Notes under the pieces: model-generated | Databases searched by the model: none | What the model was told of the DNA's origin: nothing | What the model saw: only the letters and a program-made list of their open reading frames with translations | Translations under genes and position numbers: made by a program | In this document: piece after piece, positions 1-11,015 of the stretch | Layout of the letters: every line of letters starts with the position of its first letter | How positions within the stretch are numbered: position 1 is the first letter of the stretch | Assembly: GCA_963713965.1 (NCBI GenBank) | Contig: OY970217.1 | Coordinates: 3,224,001-3,288,000, forward strand | From: CALAGB01 sp963713965 | GTDB lineage: Bacteria; Chloroflexota; Chloroflexia; Thermomicrobiales; Thermomicrobiaceae | Direction: 5' to 3' | Length of the DNA stretch: 64,000 nucleotides

Positions 1-602
1 CGAGAGGGATGGATGACCGGCGATCCCAAAACGCCATGGGGCGTCCACGCCACGAGTGATGCCAATGCGAGGACCGGTTACGACGTGTACATCGCCAGCG
101 TCAGGCTGAATCCAGATGGGACTCTGCTGCAAGGCATGTCCGTTGTCGTCGAGGTCGATGGCTAGCGCGCGACCGGTCAGGCCGGGTCCGCTGGCAACTT
201 TGGCACCGGTTGGTCGTCCGGTGCGCTTCGACATCGCGCTTGCGTCTTCGACCGCTTCGATCGCGCGAATCAGGACGGCTGACGGACGCGTGCCCGGTCC
301 GGCCACCACGTTGAAGCAGGGGTACATGCCGTAGGCTCGGTAGACGTAGAGGGATCCACGGGGTCCCCACATGGCGCGCACCACGCCACTGCGGCGAAAT
401 GCGGAGTGACTTGCGGGATCGTCCTCACCATCGTAGGCCTCGGTTTCGACAATGCACCCTGCCACTCGAGTGCCGTCTTTGTCCGAGACGATTACACACC
501 CGAGGAGATCGCGAGCGACATCGACCACGTACCGTTCGTACCAGTCGACCGGCAGGGCCAGCTTGCTTTGAAACTGGCCCGTGTCAAGGTTTGGCTGCCG
601 GC

Positions 603-606
<4 letters not shown>
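1..606 (-). CDS. mpg: 3-methyladenine DNA glycosylase (AAG/MPG family), C-terminus cut by window edge
   Basis: Monofunctional base-excision repair glycosylase that removes alkylated purines. I translated this frame by eye: 202 codons are present and the frame runs off the left edge. The family core is clear: the motif CIVETEAYDGEDDPASHS begins at residue 51, with E56 at the place of the catalytic glutamate and Y58 next to the base-flipping pocket. It is followed by a GSLYVYRAYGMYPCFNVV segment and, near the edge, GIAGHPSLS. The start is GTG at 606-604, whose GTGA overlaps the valS stop codon, so the two are translationally coupled and probably form one operon. Perhaps a few tens of C-terminal residues are missing. 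The overlap with a tRNA synthetase gene looks like operon convenience, not shared function. Confidence 0.9.
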
Positions 607-3285
<2,679 letters not shown>

Positions 3286-3317
3286 GTTGTCTTCCTTTCG
3301 CCTGCCTGACGAGCGAT

Positions 3318-3589
3318 CGCGGGTTGGCGCGTTGAGAAACAAAAAACCGCCCTCTTGCAAGGACGGTTGAAACCGCGGTACCACCTTGATTCGGCACTGC
3401 TCGGACGCGGCGCCGCTCTCAAACGCTGTAACGGGCGCTCCCGCAACGATCTACTCGAAATCTCATTCGATCGCCGGCCTCGCGGGCGACTTCGGCCACT
3501 CCATCCGAACGGGACTCTCAGTCGCTGATCCCGTCTCCCTGGCGGACGCCATGTTGACCTACTACTCCCGGTCCACGACTCAATATGCA
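3318..3589 (-). ncRNA. T-box riboswitch leader of valS
   Basis: The minus-strand leader contains the canonical T-box bulge sequence AAGGTGGTACCGCGG at 3387-3373. It is followed by an intrinsic terminator (CCGTCC...GGGCGG stem and a run of six T, 3366-3341). The alternative pairing of the T-box AAGG with CCTT in the terminator's 5' arm gives the expected antiterminator. The upstream part has an AGUA-containing purine-rich stem I (GGGAGTAGTAGG near 3569-3558). Uncharged tRNA-Val should favour read-through into valS. I could not fix the specifier codon by eye. The 5' end is inferred from the promoter at 3596-3624. Confidence 0.9.
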
Positions 3590-3595
3590 ACTGCC

Positions 3596-3624
3596 AGAAT
3601 ATCATTTTGCGCAACCTTCGTCAA
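3596..3624 (-). promoter_or_regulatory. promoter of the valS T-box transcript
   Basis: On the minus strand TTGACG (3624-3619) is followed, after exactly 17 bases, by TATTCT (3601-3596). This places the transcript start just upstream of T-box stem I. Confidence 0.75.
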
Positions 3625-3714
3625 TTTGGGCAGAAGCCGAGGTGTGTCGGACCTGATTCCGGCGAAGTCGCTGGCCATTCTTCGCGACAGACGTTCCACT
3701 TGTACAGCCGGATC

Positions 3715-3742
3715 TTGTCAATCCATCAGAAATGCATATGCT
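3715..3742 (+). promoter_or_regulatory. possible promoter of the M48-lemA unit
   Basis: TTGTCA (3715-3720), 16-base spacer, TATGCT (3737-3742), about 110 bases upstream of the M48-like gene. The match is moderate; no other good candidate lies between the valS promoter and 3850. Confidence 0.4.
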
Positions 3743-3849
3743 TAGCTCACACTCAATCTCGTGAACAGTCGCCCGTGATTCTGCACGGGTGAAGTTGAAT
3801 ATGCTCTGACCCGCGACGTCAATCGATCCGATGTCGATCTCGACTGGAT

Positions 3850-5322
3850 GTGGCCATGCACGCTGGTCCGACTCTGCCAATGGCTGTTGGGTCGATACCT
3901 GGACCGGTTGACCGGGCCAGTTTCTTCGACGAACAGCAGCGAAACCGCCGGGCAACCTGGCGGCTTTCGTTCTTCTGCGGTCTCACAATCGTGGCGATGG
4001 GCATGATCATCAGCGCGATCGTGACTCCGGCGTTCGTCTTCGAACTGGCTGTACTCATCGGAGTCGTTGACTTCTTCCTTCCGCTTCCGGCAATTTCGCA
4101 CAGCGCGCTCAACGCCTATGGCTCGATGATCAACAACGTTTCAGCGGGAACTCAACACCCCATTCGGTTCAGCTTCGGTCTCGTCGAGCTCGTCGCACCC
4201 GGTCTGTTGGTCACTTATCTCCTCTGGCGCTGGTTGCACCGCGTCTTCCTGAGATATGGCGTCGGAGGCGTGGTGCTCAGTCTTGGGGCCCGAGAGCCGC
4301 GCTCAAACGACTTCGAGGAGCAGCAGCTCGTCAACGTGGTGCAAGAGATGGCCATCGCGGACGGTATCGCGGCGCCGCAGGTAATGTTGCTCGATTCGCC
4401 GGCCGCGAACGCAGGAATGATCGGCTCCTCCCCGGAGACCGCCACCATGGTCGTCTCGCGGCGATTGCTTGACGATCTGGACCGAGCCGAAACACAGGGC
4501 GTGCTCGGACATCTGATCGGCGCGGCCGGAAACGGCGACCTCGGCATCGCCATGAAGATCGTGGCCGTTTTTCAAACCTACGGCCTACTGATGACAGTAC
4601 TGATGTTTCCCATGAGCAGGAACGCACGCCGTGCAGTTTGGGAGCTGATCAAGCTTTCTTTCGGCGGATCCGGCAAAGATGGCAGCCGAGTCGAGCTGGT
4701 GAACGGACTGCTCCTGCGCGCCTCGACTCCGACCGGCATGGACGACATCAACGAGTTTCTCGACTTCGATCGGACGGGAATCTCGCGATTCCGCAAAGTC
4801 TTCATGCTCGCGCGCGCGATGATTTTCTTTCCTCTGGCTCTAGGTATGATCTTCGCGTACATCGTGCTGCTGCTCGTCGTCCTCTTTCTGCTCGGACCGC
4901 TGCTGGCGTTCACCTGGCGCACGCGCTGCTACCTGGCCGATGCCACGGCGGTTCAGCTGACTCGAGACCCAGACGGGTTGTCCAGGGCGCTCCAGGAGCT
5001 CACGCTGACTGGCGGGTTGATCCCCGGAAGCCAGGGCGTTTCTCACCTCTTTATTGTGGGAGCCGAAGCGGCAAAAGGGCGGAGTTTGGCGCAGTTCCAA
5101 ACGCAGCTGACCAAGCTGCAGGGCATGCGGAGCCACGAACGCACAGAGAATGCCTCACCTACCTTCCACGATGAGCTACGCCGCACATTGGAAGAGCAGA
5201 CTCGCGAGCAGGCGGCGCTCGAATCCGAGACTTTCGAGGAGAAGCAGGGAATTATCGTGCCGTTCCACCCATCGTTGCATCGCCGACTGAAGCATCTTGC
5301 CGCCATGGGAGCTAGAACGTGA
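3850..5322 (+). CDS. M48-family-like membrane protein with destroyed zinc site (predicted pseudopeptidase)
   Basis: The protein has 490 residues with hydrophobic segments near residues 40-80, 115-130 and 320-355, the layout of HtpX/M48 membrane peptidases. The family core region is recognisable, but the HEXXH motif reads H221-L-I-G-A225, so the catalytic Glu and second His are lost. The usual REYxADA third-ligand motif reads RCYLADA, with Cys360 in place of the zinc-ligand Glu. Only the first His remains, so peptidase activity is unlikely; a scaffolding or inhibitory role is inference. A charged, probably cytoplasmic tail follows residue 430. The start is GTG 3850 without a clear ribosome site; ATG 3856 is an alternative. 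lemA follows 40 bases downstream, a pairing often seen for M48 proteins. Confidence 0.8.
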   Translation: MAMHAGPTLPMAVGSIPGPVDRASFFDEQQRNRRATWRLSFFCGLTIVAMGMIISAIVTPAFVFELAVLIGVVDFFLPLPAISHSALNAYGSMINNVSAGTQHPIRFSFGLVELVAPGLLVTYLLWRWLHRVFLRYGVGGVVLSLGAREPRSNDFEEQQLVNVVQEMAIADGIAAPQVMLLDSPAANAGMIGSSPETATMVVSRRLLDDLDRAETQGVLGHLIGAAGNGDLGIAMKIVAVFQTYGLLMTVLMFPMSRNARRAVWELIKLSFGGSGKDGSRVELVNGLLLRASTPTGMDDINEFLDFDRTGISRFRKVFMLARAMIFFPLALGMIFAYIVLLLVVLFLLGPLLAFTWRTRCYLADATAVQLTRDPDGLSRALQELTLTGGLIPGSQGVSHLFIVGAEAAKGRSLAQFQTQLTKLQGMRSHERTENASPTFHDELRRTLEEQTREQAALESETFEEKQGIIVPFHPSLHRRLKHLAAMGART

Positions 5323-5362
5323 AACAATTTATTATTCGACATAACTGTATTGTGGAGGGCTG

Positions 5363-5941
5363 ATGATTTTGATCGTCGCGTTGGTCGTACTCGCTTTGAT
5401 CGCGTTGGCCATCATCATGATGGTGGTTACCTACAACCGGCTCGTGTCGCTGCGCAACCGAGTGCAGAACGGCTGGTCGCAGATCGACGTTCAGCTCAAA
5501 CGGCGGCATGATCTCATTCCGAATCTGGTCAACGCCGTCAAGGGCTATCTCGAGCACGAGCGCACGGTGCTGCAGAACGTGACTGATGCGCGAGCGCAGG
5601 CGATCGCAGCGGGAAACAACGTGGCACAGCGCAGCGAGGCCGAAGGAGAGCTGTCGAAGTCGCTGCGTTCGCTCTTTGCGGTGGCTGAGTCCTATCCCGC
5701 GCTGCGCGCCAGCGAAAATGTCCGCTCGCTGCAGGAGGAGCTGGCATCGACAGAGAATCGCATCGCGTTCGCGCGCCAGTTCTACAACGATGCCGTGCTT
5801 TCATACAATACGTCGCGCAGCCAGATGCCCGGCATCTTCATCGCCAATCAATTCGGATTCAATCCGGCTGATCCGTACGCGATCGAAGAAGCCTCTGACC
5901 GAGAAGTGCCTCAGGTCGATCTTTCGATCCAGCCCGGGTAG
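5363..5941 (+). CDS. lemA: LemA family protein
   Basis: The protein has 192 residues with an N-terminal membrane helix (about 2-22). A long helical domain follows that contains the family's hallmark YNRLVSLRNRVQNGWSQIDV and the RRHDLIPNLVNAVKGY segment. Family members are membrane proteins with a short outside N-terminus and a cytosolic helical bundle of unknown molecular function. They are often encoded with M48 peptidases or TPM-domain proteins, as here with the upstream M48-like gene. The ATG at 5363 has a GGAGG site 4 bases upstream. A strong terminator closes the two-gene unit. Confidence 0.93.
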   Translation: MILIVALVVLALIALAIIMMVVTYNRLVSLRNRVQNGWSQIDVQLKRRHDLIPNLVNAVKGYLEHERTVLQNVTDARAQAIAAGNNVAQRSEAEGELSKSLRSLFAVAESYPALRASENVRSLQEELASTENRIAFARQFYNDAVLSYNTSRSQMPGIFIANQFGFNPADPYAIEEASDREVPQVDLSIQPG

Positions 5942-5965
5942 AACAGTTCACTGCGACACAAGTCA

Positions 5966-5998
5966 ACGTGCCGGTCGAGTAAGACCGGCACGTCTGTT
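5966..5998 (+). terminator. terminator after lemA
   Basis: Perfect 11-bp stem ACGTGCCGGTC / GACCGGCACGT (5966-5976 with 5983-5993), 6-base loop, followed by CTGTTTA. It lies between the convergent lemA and the osmoprotectant binding protein gene, so it may serve both. Confidence 0.8.
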
Positions 5999-6029
5999 TA
6001 CCTCCACGATTTCATGGCAGTGAGATGAG

Positions 6030-7073
6030 CTACTTCGAAAGCAATCCCTGGTCCTGTAGGAATGCCTTGGCCACGTCCTCAACTGATTTGTGGTCGACAC
6101 TCACCTGCTTGATCAGGCCGACCATGGTGTCGGTGGTGAGCTTCGGTTGCAAAGCGTTCAAAATGTCGGCGATCTGCGGCGCCTTCTGCAGCAGTTGATC
6201 GCGTACTACCGGCGCTGGGTTGTAGATCGGGAACACGTTCTTGGAGTCTTTCAACACCACGAAGTTGTTGACCACGATATTCGGGTCGGTGGTGTAACAG
6301 ACGTTGAGATCTGCATCACCTTTGGTGACGGCCTCGAACCCGAGTTGTTCGCTGATCTTCACCACGTTCTTGAACTTGATTCCATAGGCGTCCTGCACCG
6401 GGGTGACCGCGGCGTCGATGCCGTCCTGCTGTGATGCCAGCGTCAATTGGTCGGCGCTTGACGTGAGATCGTCGATGGATGTCCAGTTTTTCTCCTGCGC
6501 CATCTTCTGCGATGTGCACAGAGCATAGCTGTCGTTCAGGTTGTAGGCCGCATCCAACCAGGTAAGGTTGAACTGCTTCTCGTAAGCGTCCTTCACCTCC
6601 TGATATGCCTGCTTTGCATCCTGAGTCGGATCCATCTTCAGGAGCGACAGCGCCGTGCCGGTGAACTCAGGATAAATATCGATCGCGCCGCTCTTGATAG
6701 AAGAGTCGAGCACCGGAGTCTGACCGAGTCCAAGCTTGGTCGTGAGTTTGTAGCCTTTGTCCTGCAGCAATAGCGCGTACATCTCCGCATTGAGTTGTCC
6801 GTCGACATCCAGCTTGCTGCCGATCGTGATATTGACGTCGGAAGGGTTCGCGCCCTGTTGCGAACCTGCTGGGCTCGCCATGCTGCTGGGCGACGTCATT
6901 GGACTCGCGCTGCTCGCCGTCGAGGTCGAGCCACCTGTGCTGGACGTTGGGGCGGATCCAGTCGTGGTGCTGGTGCTGCTGCCGCCGCCACCACAGCTGA
7001 CAAGCAGCATCATTGATATGAGTAACAGCGGTCCAATGATGTATCGATCTATCGAGTGGTTGTTGGCCTTCAA
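6030..7073 (-). CDS. osmoprotectant (glycine betaine/choline-type) ABC transporter substrate-binding lipoprotein
   Basis: The protein has 347 residues, with a lipoprotein signal peptide ending in the lipobox LLVSC (Cys27). A Ser/Thr/Ala/Pro-rich linker runs to about residue 75. An OpuAC/QAT-type binding domain follows, beginning DVNITIGSKLDVDGQLNAEM and containing DIYPEFTGTAL. It should capture a quaternary ammonium solute at the outer face of the membrane and deliver it to the two permeases just upstream. The start is TTG 7073 with GAGGAG 5 bases before it. It is the last gene of the minus-strand unit; the ATPase is divergent at 9291. The exact ligand cannot be read from the sequence. Confidence 0.88.
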   Translation of the reverse strand: MKANNHSIDRYIIGPLLLISMMLLVSCGGGGSSTSTTTGSAPTSSTGGSTSTASSASPMTSPSSMASPAGSQQGANPSDVNITIGSKLDVDGQLNAEMYALLLQDKGYKLTTKLGLGQTPVLDSSIKSGAIDIYPEFTGTALSLLKMDPTQDAKQAYQEVKDAYEKQFNLTWLDAAYNLNDSYALCTSQKMAQEKNWTSIDDLTSSADQLTLASQQDGIDAAVTPVQDAYGIKFKNVVKISEQLGFEAVTKGDADLNVCYTTDPNIVVNNFVVLKDSKNVFPIYNPAPVVRDQLLQKAPQIADILNALQPKLTTDTMVGLIKQVSVDHKSVEDVAKAFLQDQGLLSK

Positions 7074-7136
7074 TCTCTCTCCTCAATTTGCGGTTCGACG
7101 GAGTCGCGGGTGCAACCCTCGCAAGTGAGTGGCCAC

Positions 7137-7832
7137 TCACGCCACGGGTTGCAGCTCGGAAATTTCATCACGTTCCTTTCCGTGGTCGGTTTGCAGTCCC
7201 GCGGGCGTTACCAATCGTTCGACTCCGGCCAGCCCGAACTCGGCGATCATCGCCAGAATTGCAACCGCAACCGACCCGACCACCAGCGGAGCAGTCTGCA
7301 GCAGATAGATCCCTTGCAGGACGTAATCTCCATATCCGCCCGCGCCAATCAATGCCGCCAGTGGAGCCGTCGCCACGATCTGCACGGCCGACGTCCGAAT
7401 TCCCGCAGCGGTCACGGGCATCGCCAGTGGCGCCTGAATGCGCGTGAGGATCTGCCATGAGGTCATGCCGGTGCCGCGTGCTGACTCAATCACCACGGGA
7501 TCGATCCCACGAATACCAGCGATCGTGTTCAGCAAAATTGGCGGCACGCCCATCACAGTCAGAGCTGTCACCGCGGGAGTGAAGCCAATCCCCAGGTACG
7601 GGAGTGTGACCGCAAGGAACGCCAGCGTAGGGATGGCACGCGCCAGTCCGCTGATGTTGGTTGCGGCGAATGCGGCGATCGGCCGACGTGCGACCAACAC
7701 GCCAAGCAAAACGCCAATGGAAACCGATAACGCGATCGGAACGAGGCAGAGCTTCAAATAGATAATGGTTTGGCCGCCGAAATCGGTGCTCGGATCATGC
7801 AGAAATTGGGAGATCTCATGGAGAAGATGCAA
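7137..7832 (-). CDS. osmoprotectant ABC transporter permease (OpuCD/OsmY-like)
   Basis: The protein has 231 residues, with about five to six membrane helices and the permease coupling loop ESARGTGMTSWQILTRIQAP in the middle. It matches BPD-type permeases of glycine-betaine/choline importers. I chose TTG 7832 because AAAGGGG lies 7 bases upstream and the protein then begins with the usual LLHEISQFL segment. An upstream TTG at 7916 would overlap the preceding permease by about 50 bases. It follows the first permease by 31 bases and precedes the binding-protein gene, so the two permeases probably form a heterodimeric channel. Confidence 0.87.
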   Translation of the reverse strand: MHLLHEISQFLHDPSTDFGGQTIIYLKLCLVPIALSVSIGVLLGVLVARRPIAAFAATNISGLARAIPTLAFLAVTLPYLGIGFTPAVTALTVMGVPPILLNTIAGIRGIDPVVIESARGTGMTSWQILTRIQAPLAMPVTAAGIRTSAVQIVATAPLAALIGAGGYGDYVLQGIYLLQTAPLVVGSVAVAILAMIAEFGLAGVERLVTPAGLQTDHGKERDEISELQPVA

Positions 7833-7863
7833 TGCGTGCGCCCCTTTGCGGTCGCGATTCGCG

Positions 7864-8520
7864 CTATGCGACCGCCTCGATACGTCGTCCACGGCTGAGG
7901 AGCTTCTGGAGCCCAAGCAGTATCATGTCGGCCACAACCGCCAGGACGCTGACCAGAATCACCCCCGCGAGTACCTGGTCCTTGTAGCTGGTGTTGAACC
8001 CCTGGAAAATCAGGTAGCCCAGGTCCTTGACGCCGAACAACGGCGCGATGGTGGCGATTCCGATTGTCGTGACTGATGCGACGCGAAGTCCGGCCACGAT
8101 GACCGGCAGCGCTAGCGGAAGGATTACCTTGAGCTGCAGCTGAATGGCGTTCATCCCCATGGCTCGGCCGACCTCGAGTAGCAGCGGATCCACCGATCTG
8201 ATCGCCGCGACGATGTTGCGGATCAAGACCACCTGCGCGTAGAGGACGAGCGGGATCACCACCGTCGCTCGCGTGAGCCCAGTGAACGGGATGAGTAAAG
8301 CCATAAATGCCAGGCTCGGGATGGTGTACATCACGCCGGCTACCGTCACCACCGGCAGATAGATGCGGCTGAAACGGGCGGCGACCAGGCCGACCGGAAA
8401 GGCGATCGCCAATCCAATCAGGATTGAGAGACCGGTAATCGACAAGTGGTCGATCGCCAGCTTGGGTATTCCGTTGGGATCTGACATCTGCCAGTGATCC
8501 CATTGCAGGATGTAATTCAC
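7864..8520 (-). CDS. osmoprotectant ABC transporter permease (OpuCB-like)
   Basis: The protein has 218 residues with multiple membrane helices and the coupling loop EVGRAMGMNAIQLQLKVILP. I placed the start at GTG 8520, which gives the typical N-terminus VNYILQWDHW; AGGGGG lies about 10 bases upstream. The longer frame from 8706 adds a charged, non-conserved extension and is not favoured. This is the first gene of the minus-strand importer unit; the 233 bases upstream separate it from the divergent membrane protein/ATPase pair and should hold both promoters. Confidence 0.87.
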   Translation of the reverse strand: MNYILQWDHWQMSDPNGIPKLAIDHLSITGLSILIGLAIAFPVGLVAARFSRIYLPVVTVAGVMYTIPSLAFMALLIPFTGLTRATVVIPLVLYAQVVLIRNIVAAIRSVDPLLLEVGRAMGMNAIQLQLKVILPLALPVIVAGLRVASVTTIGIATIAPLFGVKDLGYLIFQGFNTSYKDQVLAGVILVSVLAVVADMILLGLQKLLSRGRRIEAVA

Positions 8521-8753
8521 GCGCGGGAAGAGCCCCCTACCGAACCCTCGATTGAAAGCGAACGCGCTCGCTCCCACGTGAGCCGTGCATTCTGCGTGCC
8601 ACCCAATTGGAGGAGCGGATGCATCGAACGTTCGCCGGTTAGGTGGACGTCGCTCAGCCTCTGGCACACGCCATGCGCGATTGAACAAAACTTGATCATC
8701 GCGCAATCATACGTCTCACGCGCGAAACGTATCGAAGGGATCCCGGTCAATAC

Positions 8754-9287
8754 ATGCTGCAACGAATCGCCTTCGGATTAGCCGCCGGTGCGCTGGCCAC
8801 CGTCGTGATGGACTGGAGCCAGGGGCGCGTCATACCCGCTGCTTCCACGTGGATCGAACGAAAGCTCCGTCAGCCGTCCCCTTCAAGAACCAGCGAGGGG
8901 CCCAGCGGCGATTCAGAGGGCTCACCCGCGAGAGTCGCGCGATGGCTCGCCGAGCGCATCGGTGTCGATCTGACCCATGAGCGGGCGATGGAGCTCGGAA
9001 ACCGGATACACTGGGCATATGGCACGCAGTGGGGACTTCCATTTGAGTTGATGCCCGTGAGCCATGGACCGATTACGGGCGCGGCGTATGGTGGGGCACT
9101 CTGGCTCGCGAGCGACGAGCTATTGCTGTGGGCCCTTGGCGTGTCGGGCAAGCCGAGCGACTACCCGTTGTCAGTCCACCTGCAGGCGCTGGCGGCGCAT
9201 GCCGTCTATGGAACGGCTCTCGGAGCGATTGTTTGGGGACTGGAAACGGCGTTTCATCGTGGCCGATCCGCTTCGGTCGGCGCCTGA
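8754..9287 (+). CDS. small membrane protein of unknown function, upstream of the importer ATPase
   Basis: The protein has 177 residues. Hydrophobic stretches lie near 4-20, 102-130 and 145-165, with a polar insert (about 38-90) between the first two. It looks like the loosely related YagU/DUF1440-type inner-membrane proteins, but I do not recognise it with certainty. The gene ends three bases before the GTG of the ABC ATPase, so the two are co-transcribed. That suggests a link to osmoprotectant transport, although it is not a known subunit of such importers. Confidence 0.6.
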   Translation: MLQRIAFGLAAGALATVVMDWSQGRVIPAASTWIERKLRQPSPSRTSEGPSGDSEGSPARVARWLAERIGVDLTHERAMELGNRIHWAYGTQWGLPFELMPVSHGPITGAAYGGALWLASDELLLWALGVSGKPSDYPLSVHLQALAAHAVYGTALGAIVWGLETAFHRGRSASVGA

Positions 9288-9290
9288 TTT

Positions 9291-10313
9291 GTGAGGACCG
9301 CCATCGACGCGACGAATACTTCAACAAGCGCCAGTTCGATCCAAATCGATCACGTCTCGCGTGTCTTCGCGGGCATGGATCGTCCCGCGGTCGACGACGT
9401 CAGCTTCGACGTCGATCCCGGCTCGTTTGTGGTGCTGCTAGGACCTTCCGGGTGTGGCAAGACGACGCTGCTGAAGCTGATCAACCGGCTCTACGATCCA
9501 ACGAGTGGTCGAATCCTGATCGACGGTACACCGATCGACACCGTATCCGCACCTAAGCTGCGCCGCCGCATTGGATACGTCGTGCAGCAGTCGGGTCTTT
9601 TCCCTCACATGCGAGTCGAGGACAATGTCGCCGTTGTGCCAAAGCTGCTGGGCTGGGATCGAACACGCACGTCAGATCGCATTGACGAACTGCTGGATCT
9701 GGTCGGGCTGCCACCACACGAGTACCGGCGACGCTTCCCCGCACAGCTTTCAGGTGGCGAGCAGCAACGGGTCGGATTGGCGCGCGCGTTGGCTGCCAAT
9801 CCGTCGATGTTGCTGATGGATGAGCCTTTCGGAGCGCTCGACGCCATCACGCGAAATCGACTGCAGGGCGAGCTGCATTCAATTCATCAGCGTTTGGGAC
9901 AAACCATGCTCTTCGTCACGCATGACGTTGAGGAGGCCGTGCGGCTGGCGGACGTCATCGTCGTGATGAGGGACGGCAAGGTTGTGCAGCATGACGTCCC
10001 AGGTCGCATCGTTCTGCAACCAGCCGACGACTTCGTCAGCTCGCTACTCGGAAGCGACGACGTGCTGCGCAGGTTGAGTCTCATCCCGGTCGATTCTGTT
10101 TTGGTTCCACTGGACCATTCAGTGCCGACCGATCTACCGAAGATTTCGCGGACGTCCAGCCTGCGCTCAGCTCTCGCGCAGTTGCTGGAAACTGACTCAA
10201 GCCAGCTTCTGGTTATGGACGACGAGGAAGAGCCTATCGGTATCGTGCCGCTGGAGGCTATCCGCGAGCACAGTCGCCCGGGAACTCACCTCAACGGGTC
10301 GGAACACGCCTGA
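9291..10313 (+). CDS. osmoprotectant ABC transporter ATP-binding protein (OpuCA/ProV-like)
   Basis: The protein has 340 residues. Walker A is GPSGCGKTT (51-59), the signature is LSGGEQQRVGLARAL, Walker B is MLLMDEPFGALD, and the switch is FVTHDVEEA. The C-terminal part from about 245 ends in a segment resembling a single degenerate CBS repeat (SSQLLVMDDEEEPIGIVPL), the regulatory tail typical of betaine-importer ATPases. It starts at GTG 9291. It should energise the two permeases encoded on the opposite strand at 7137-8520. The promoter is presumably shared with the 8754 gene. No terminator is obvious before the MarR promoter. Confidence 0.9.
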   Translation: MRTAIDATNTSTSASSIQIDHVSRVFAGMDRPAVDDVSFDVDPGSFVVLLGPSGCGKTTLLKLINRLYDPTSGRILIDGTPIDTVSAPKLRRRIGYVVQQSGLFPHMRVEDNVAVVPKLLGWDRTRTSDRIDELLDLVGLPPHEYRRRFPAQLSGGEQQRVGLARALAANPSMLLMDEPFGALDAITRNRLQGELHSIHQRLGQTMLFVTHDVEEAVRLADVIVVMRDGKVVQHDVPGRIVLQPADDFVSSLLGSDDVLRRLSLIPVDSVLVPLDHSVPTDLPKISRTSSLRSALAQLLETDSSQLLVMDDEEEPIGIVPLEAIREHSRPGTHLNGSEHA

Positions 10314-10394
10314 TCCGGAGTGTTTCAAACGGCACTCTGTTCCCCTAATTGGTGACGCGGTCGAGCTGCCAAACGACCCTATTCCCCTGACGTT

Positions 10395-10423
10395 TTTCAC
10401 ATGAAATAAACATGTGCTATGAT
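10395..10423 (+). promoter_or_regulatory. marR promoter
   Basis: TTTCAC (10395-10400), 17-base spacer ending in TGC, then TATGAT (10418-10423), an extended -10. It lies 42 bases upstream of the GTG. Confidence 0.6.
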
Positions 10424-10453
10424 GTTAGCACGCGAATATTAGGCTCCTAACAT
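10422..10453 (+). promoter_or_regulatory. inverted repeat overlapping the marR -10 box, probable autoregulatory operator
   Basis: Perfect 7-bp arms ATGTTAG (10422-10428) and CTAACAT (10447-10453), 18 bases apart. They overlap the -10 element and cover the predicted transcription start. MarR regulators typically bind such palindromes to repress their own transcription. Confidence 0.6.
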
Positions 10454-10464
10454 AGAGGACGAGC

Positions 10465-10932
10465 GTGGTCCAGAAGATGCAGGCCAAATCCAAGACCATC
10501 AATGTGGCGTTGGCCCCGACCGCGCGAGTCGCACGCGTCGCCCGTCTCCTGCGGAGGGCGCTGGACGATGCCCTGCAGCCGTACAGCGTGACGGCGCCCC
10601 AGCTTGGGCTGATCAACCGCCTGCTCGCGGAAGATGGGCTGGTCCAAGCCGAGCTTGGCAGGCGAATGCTGATCGAACCAGCGACCCTCACCGGCATGGT
10701 CCAGCGCCTGGAGCAAGCCGGCTGGGTGCGACGAAGCTGCGACATAGACAACCGTCGTTTGCAGCGTGTGTGGCTGACTGAACGGGCCAGAGACGCCGTC
10801 GACGATTTGCATCAAATCCAGGAACGACACCGGGAACGCGCACTTTCCGGACTGTCGCCGGAGGAACTTTCCATGTTCGAGTCGATGCTCGCCCACGTCG
10901 AAGCCAACCTCCTCCCCCCGAACGACAGCTAA
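10465..10932 (+). CDS. MarR family transcriptional regulator
   Basis: The protein has 155 residues. The winged helix-turn-helix spans about 45-105, with the recognition region GRRMLIEPATLTGMVQRLEQAGWVRR and the wing DIDNRRLQRVWLT. The outer helices form the dimer interface. The GTG at 10465 has AGAGGA 6 bases upstream. It is followed 83 bases later by an MFS exporter gene, the usual regulator-target arrangement for solvent or antibiotic efflux. The inducing ligand is unknown. Confidence 0.92.
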   Translation: MVQKMQAKSKTINVALAPTARVARVARLLRRALDDALQPYSVTAPQLGLINRLLAEDGLVQAELGRRMLIEPATLTGMVQRLEQAGWVRRSCDIDNRRLQRVWLTERARDAVDDLHQIQERHRERALSGLSPEELSMFESMLAHVEANLLPPNDS

Positions 10933-11015
10933 TCGATCATCAGAAGTACCCCAGTGTTGGACGCCGCGAACACGCGGCGATCCTTGTCATGCGATGATCG
11001 GTTGAGGATTTAACG

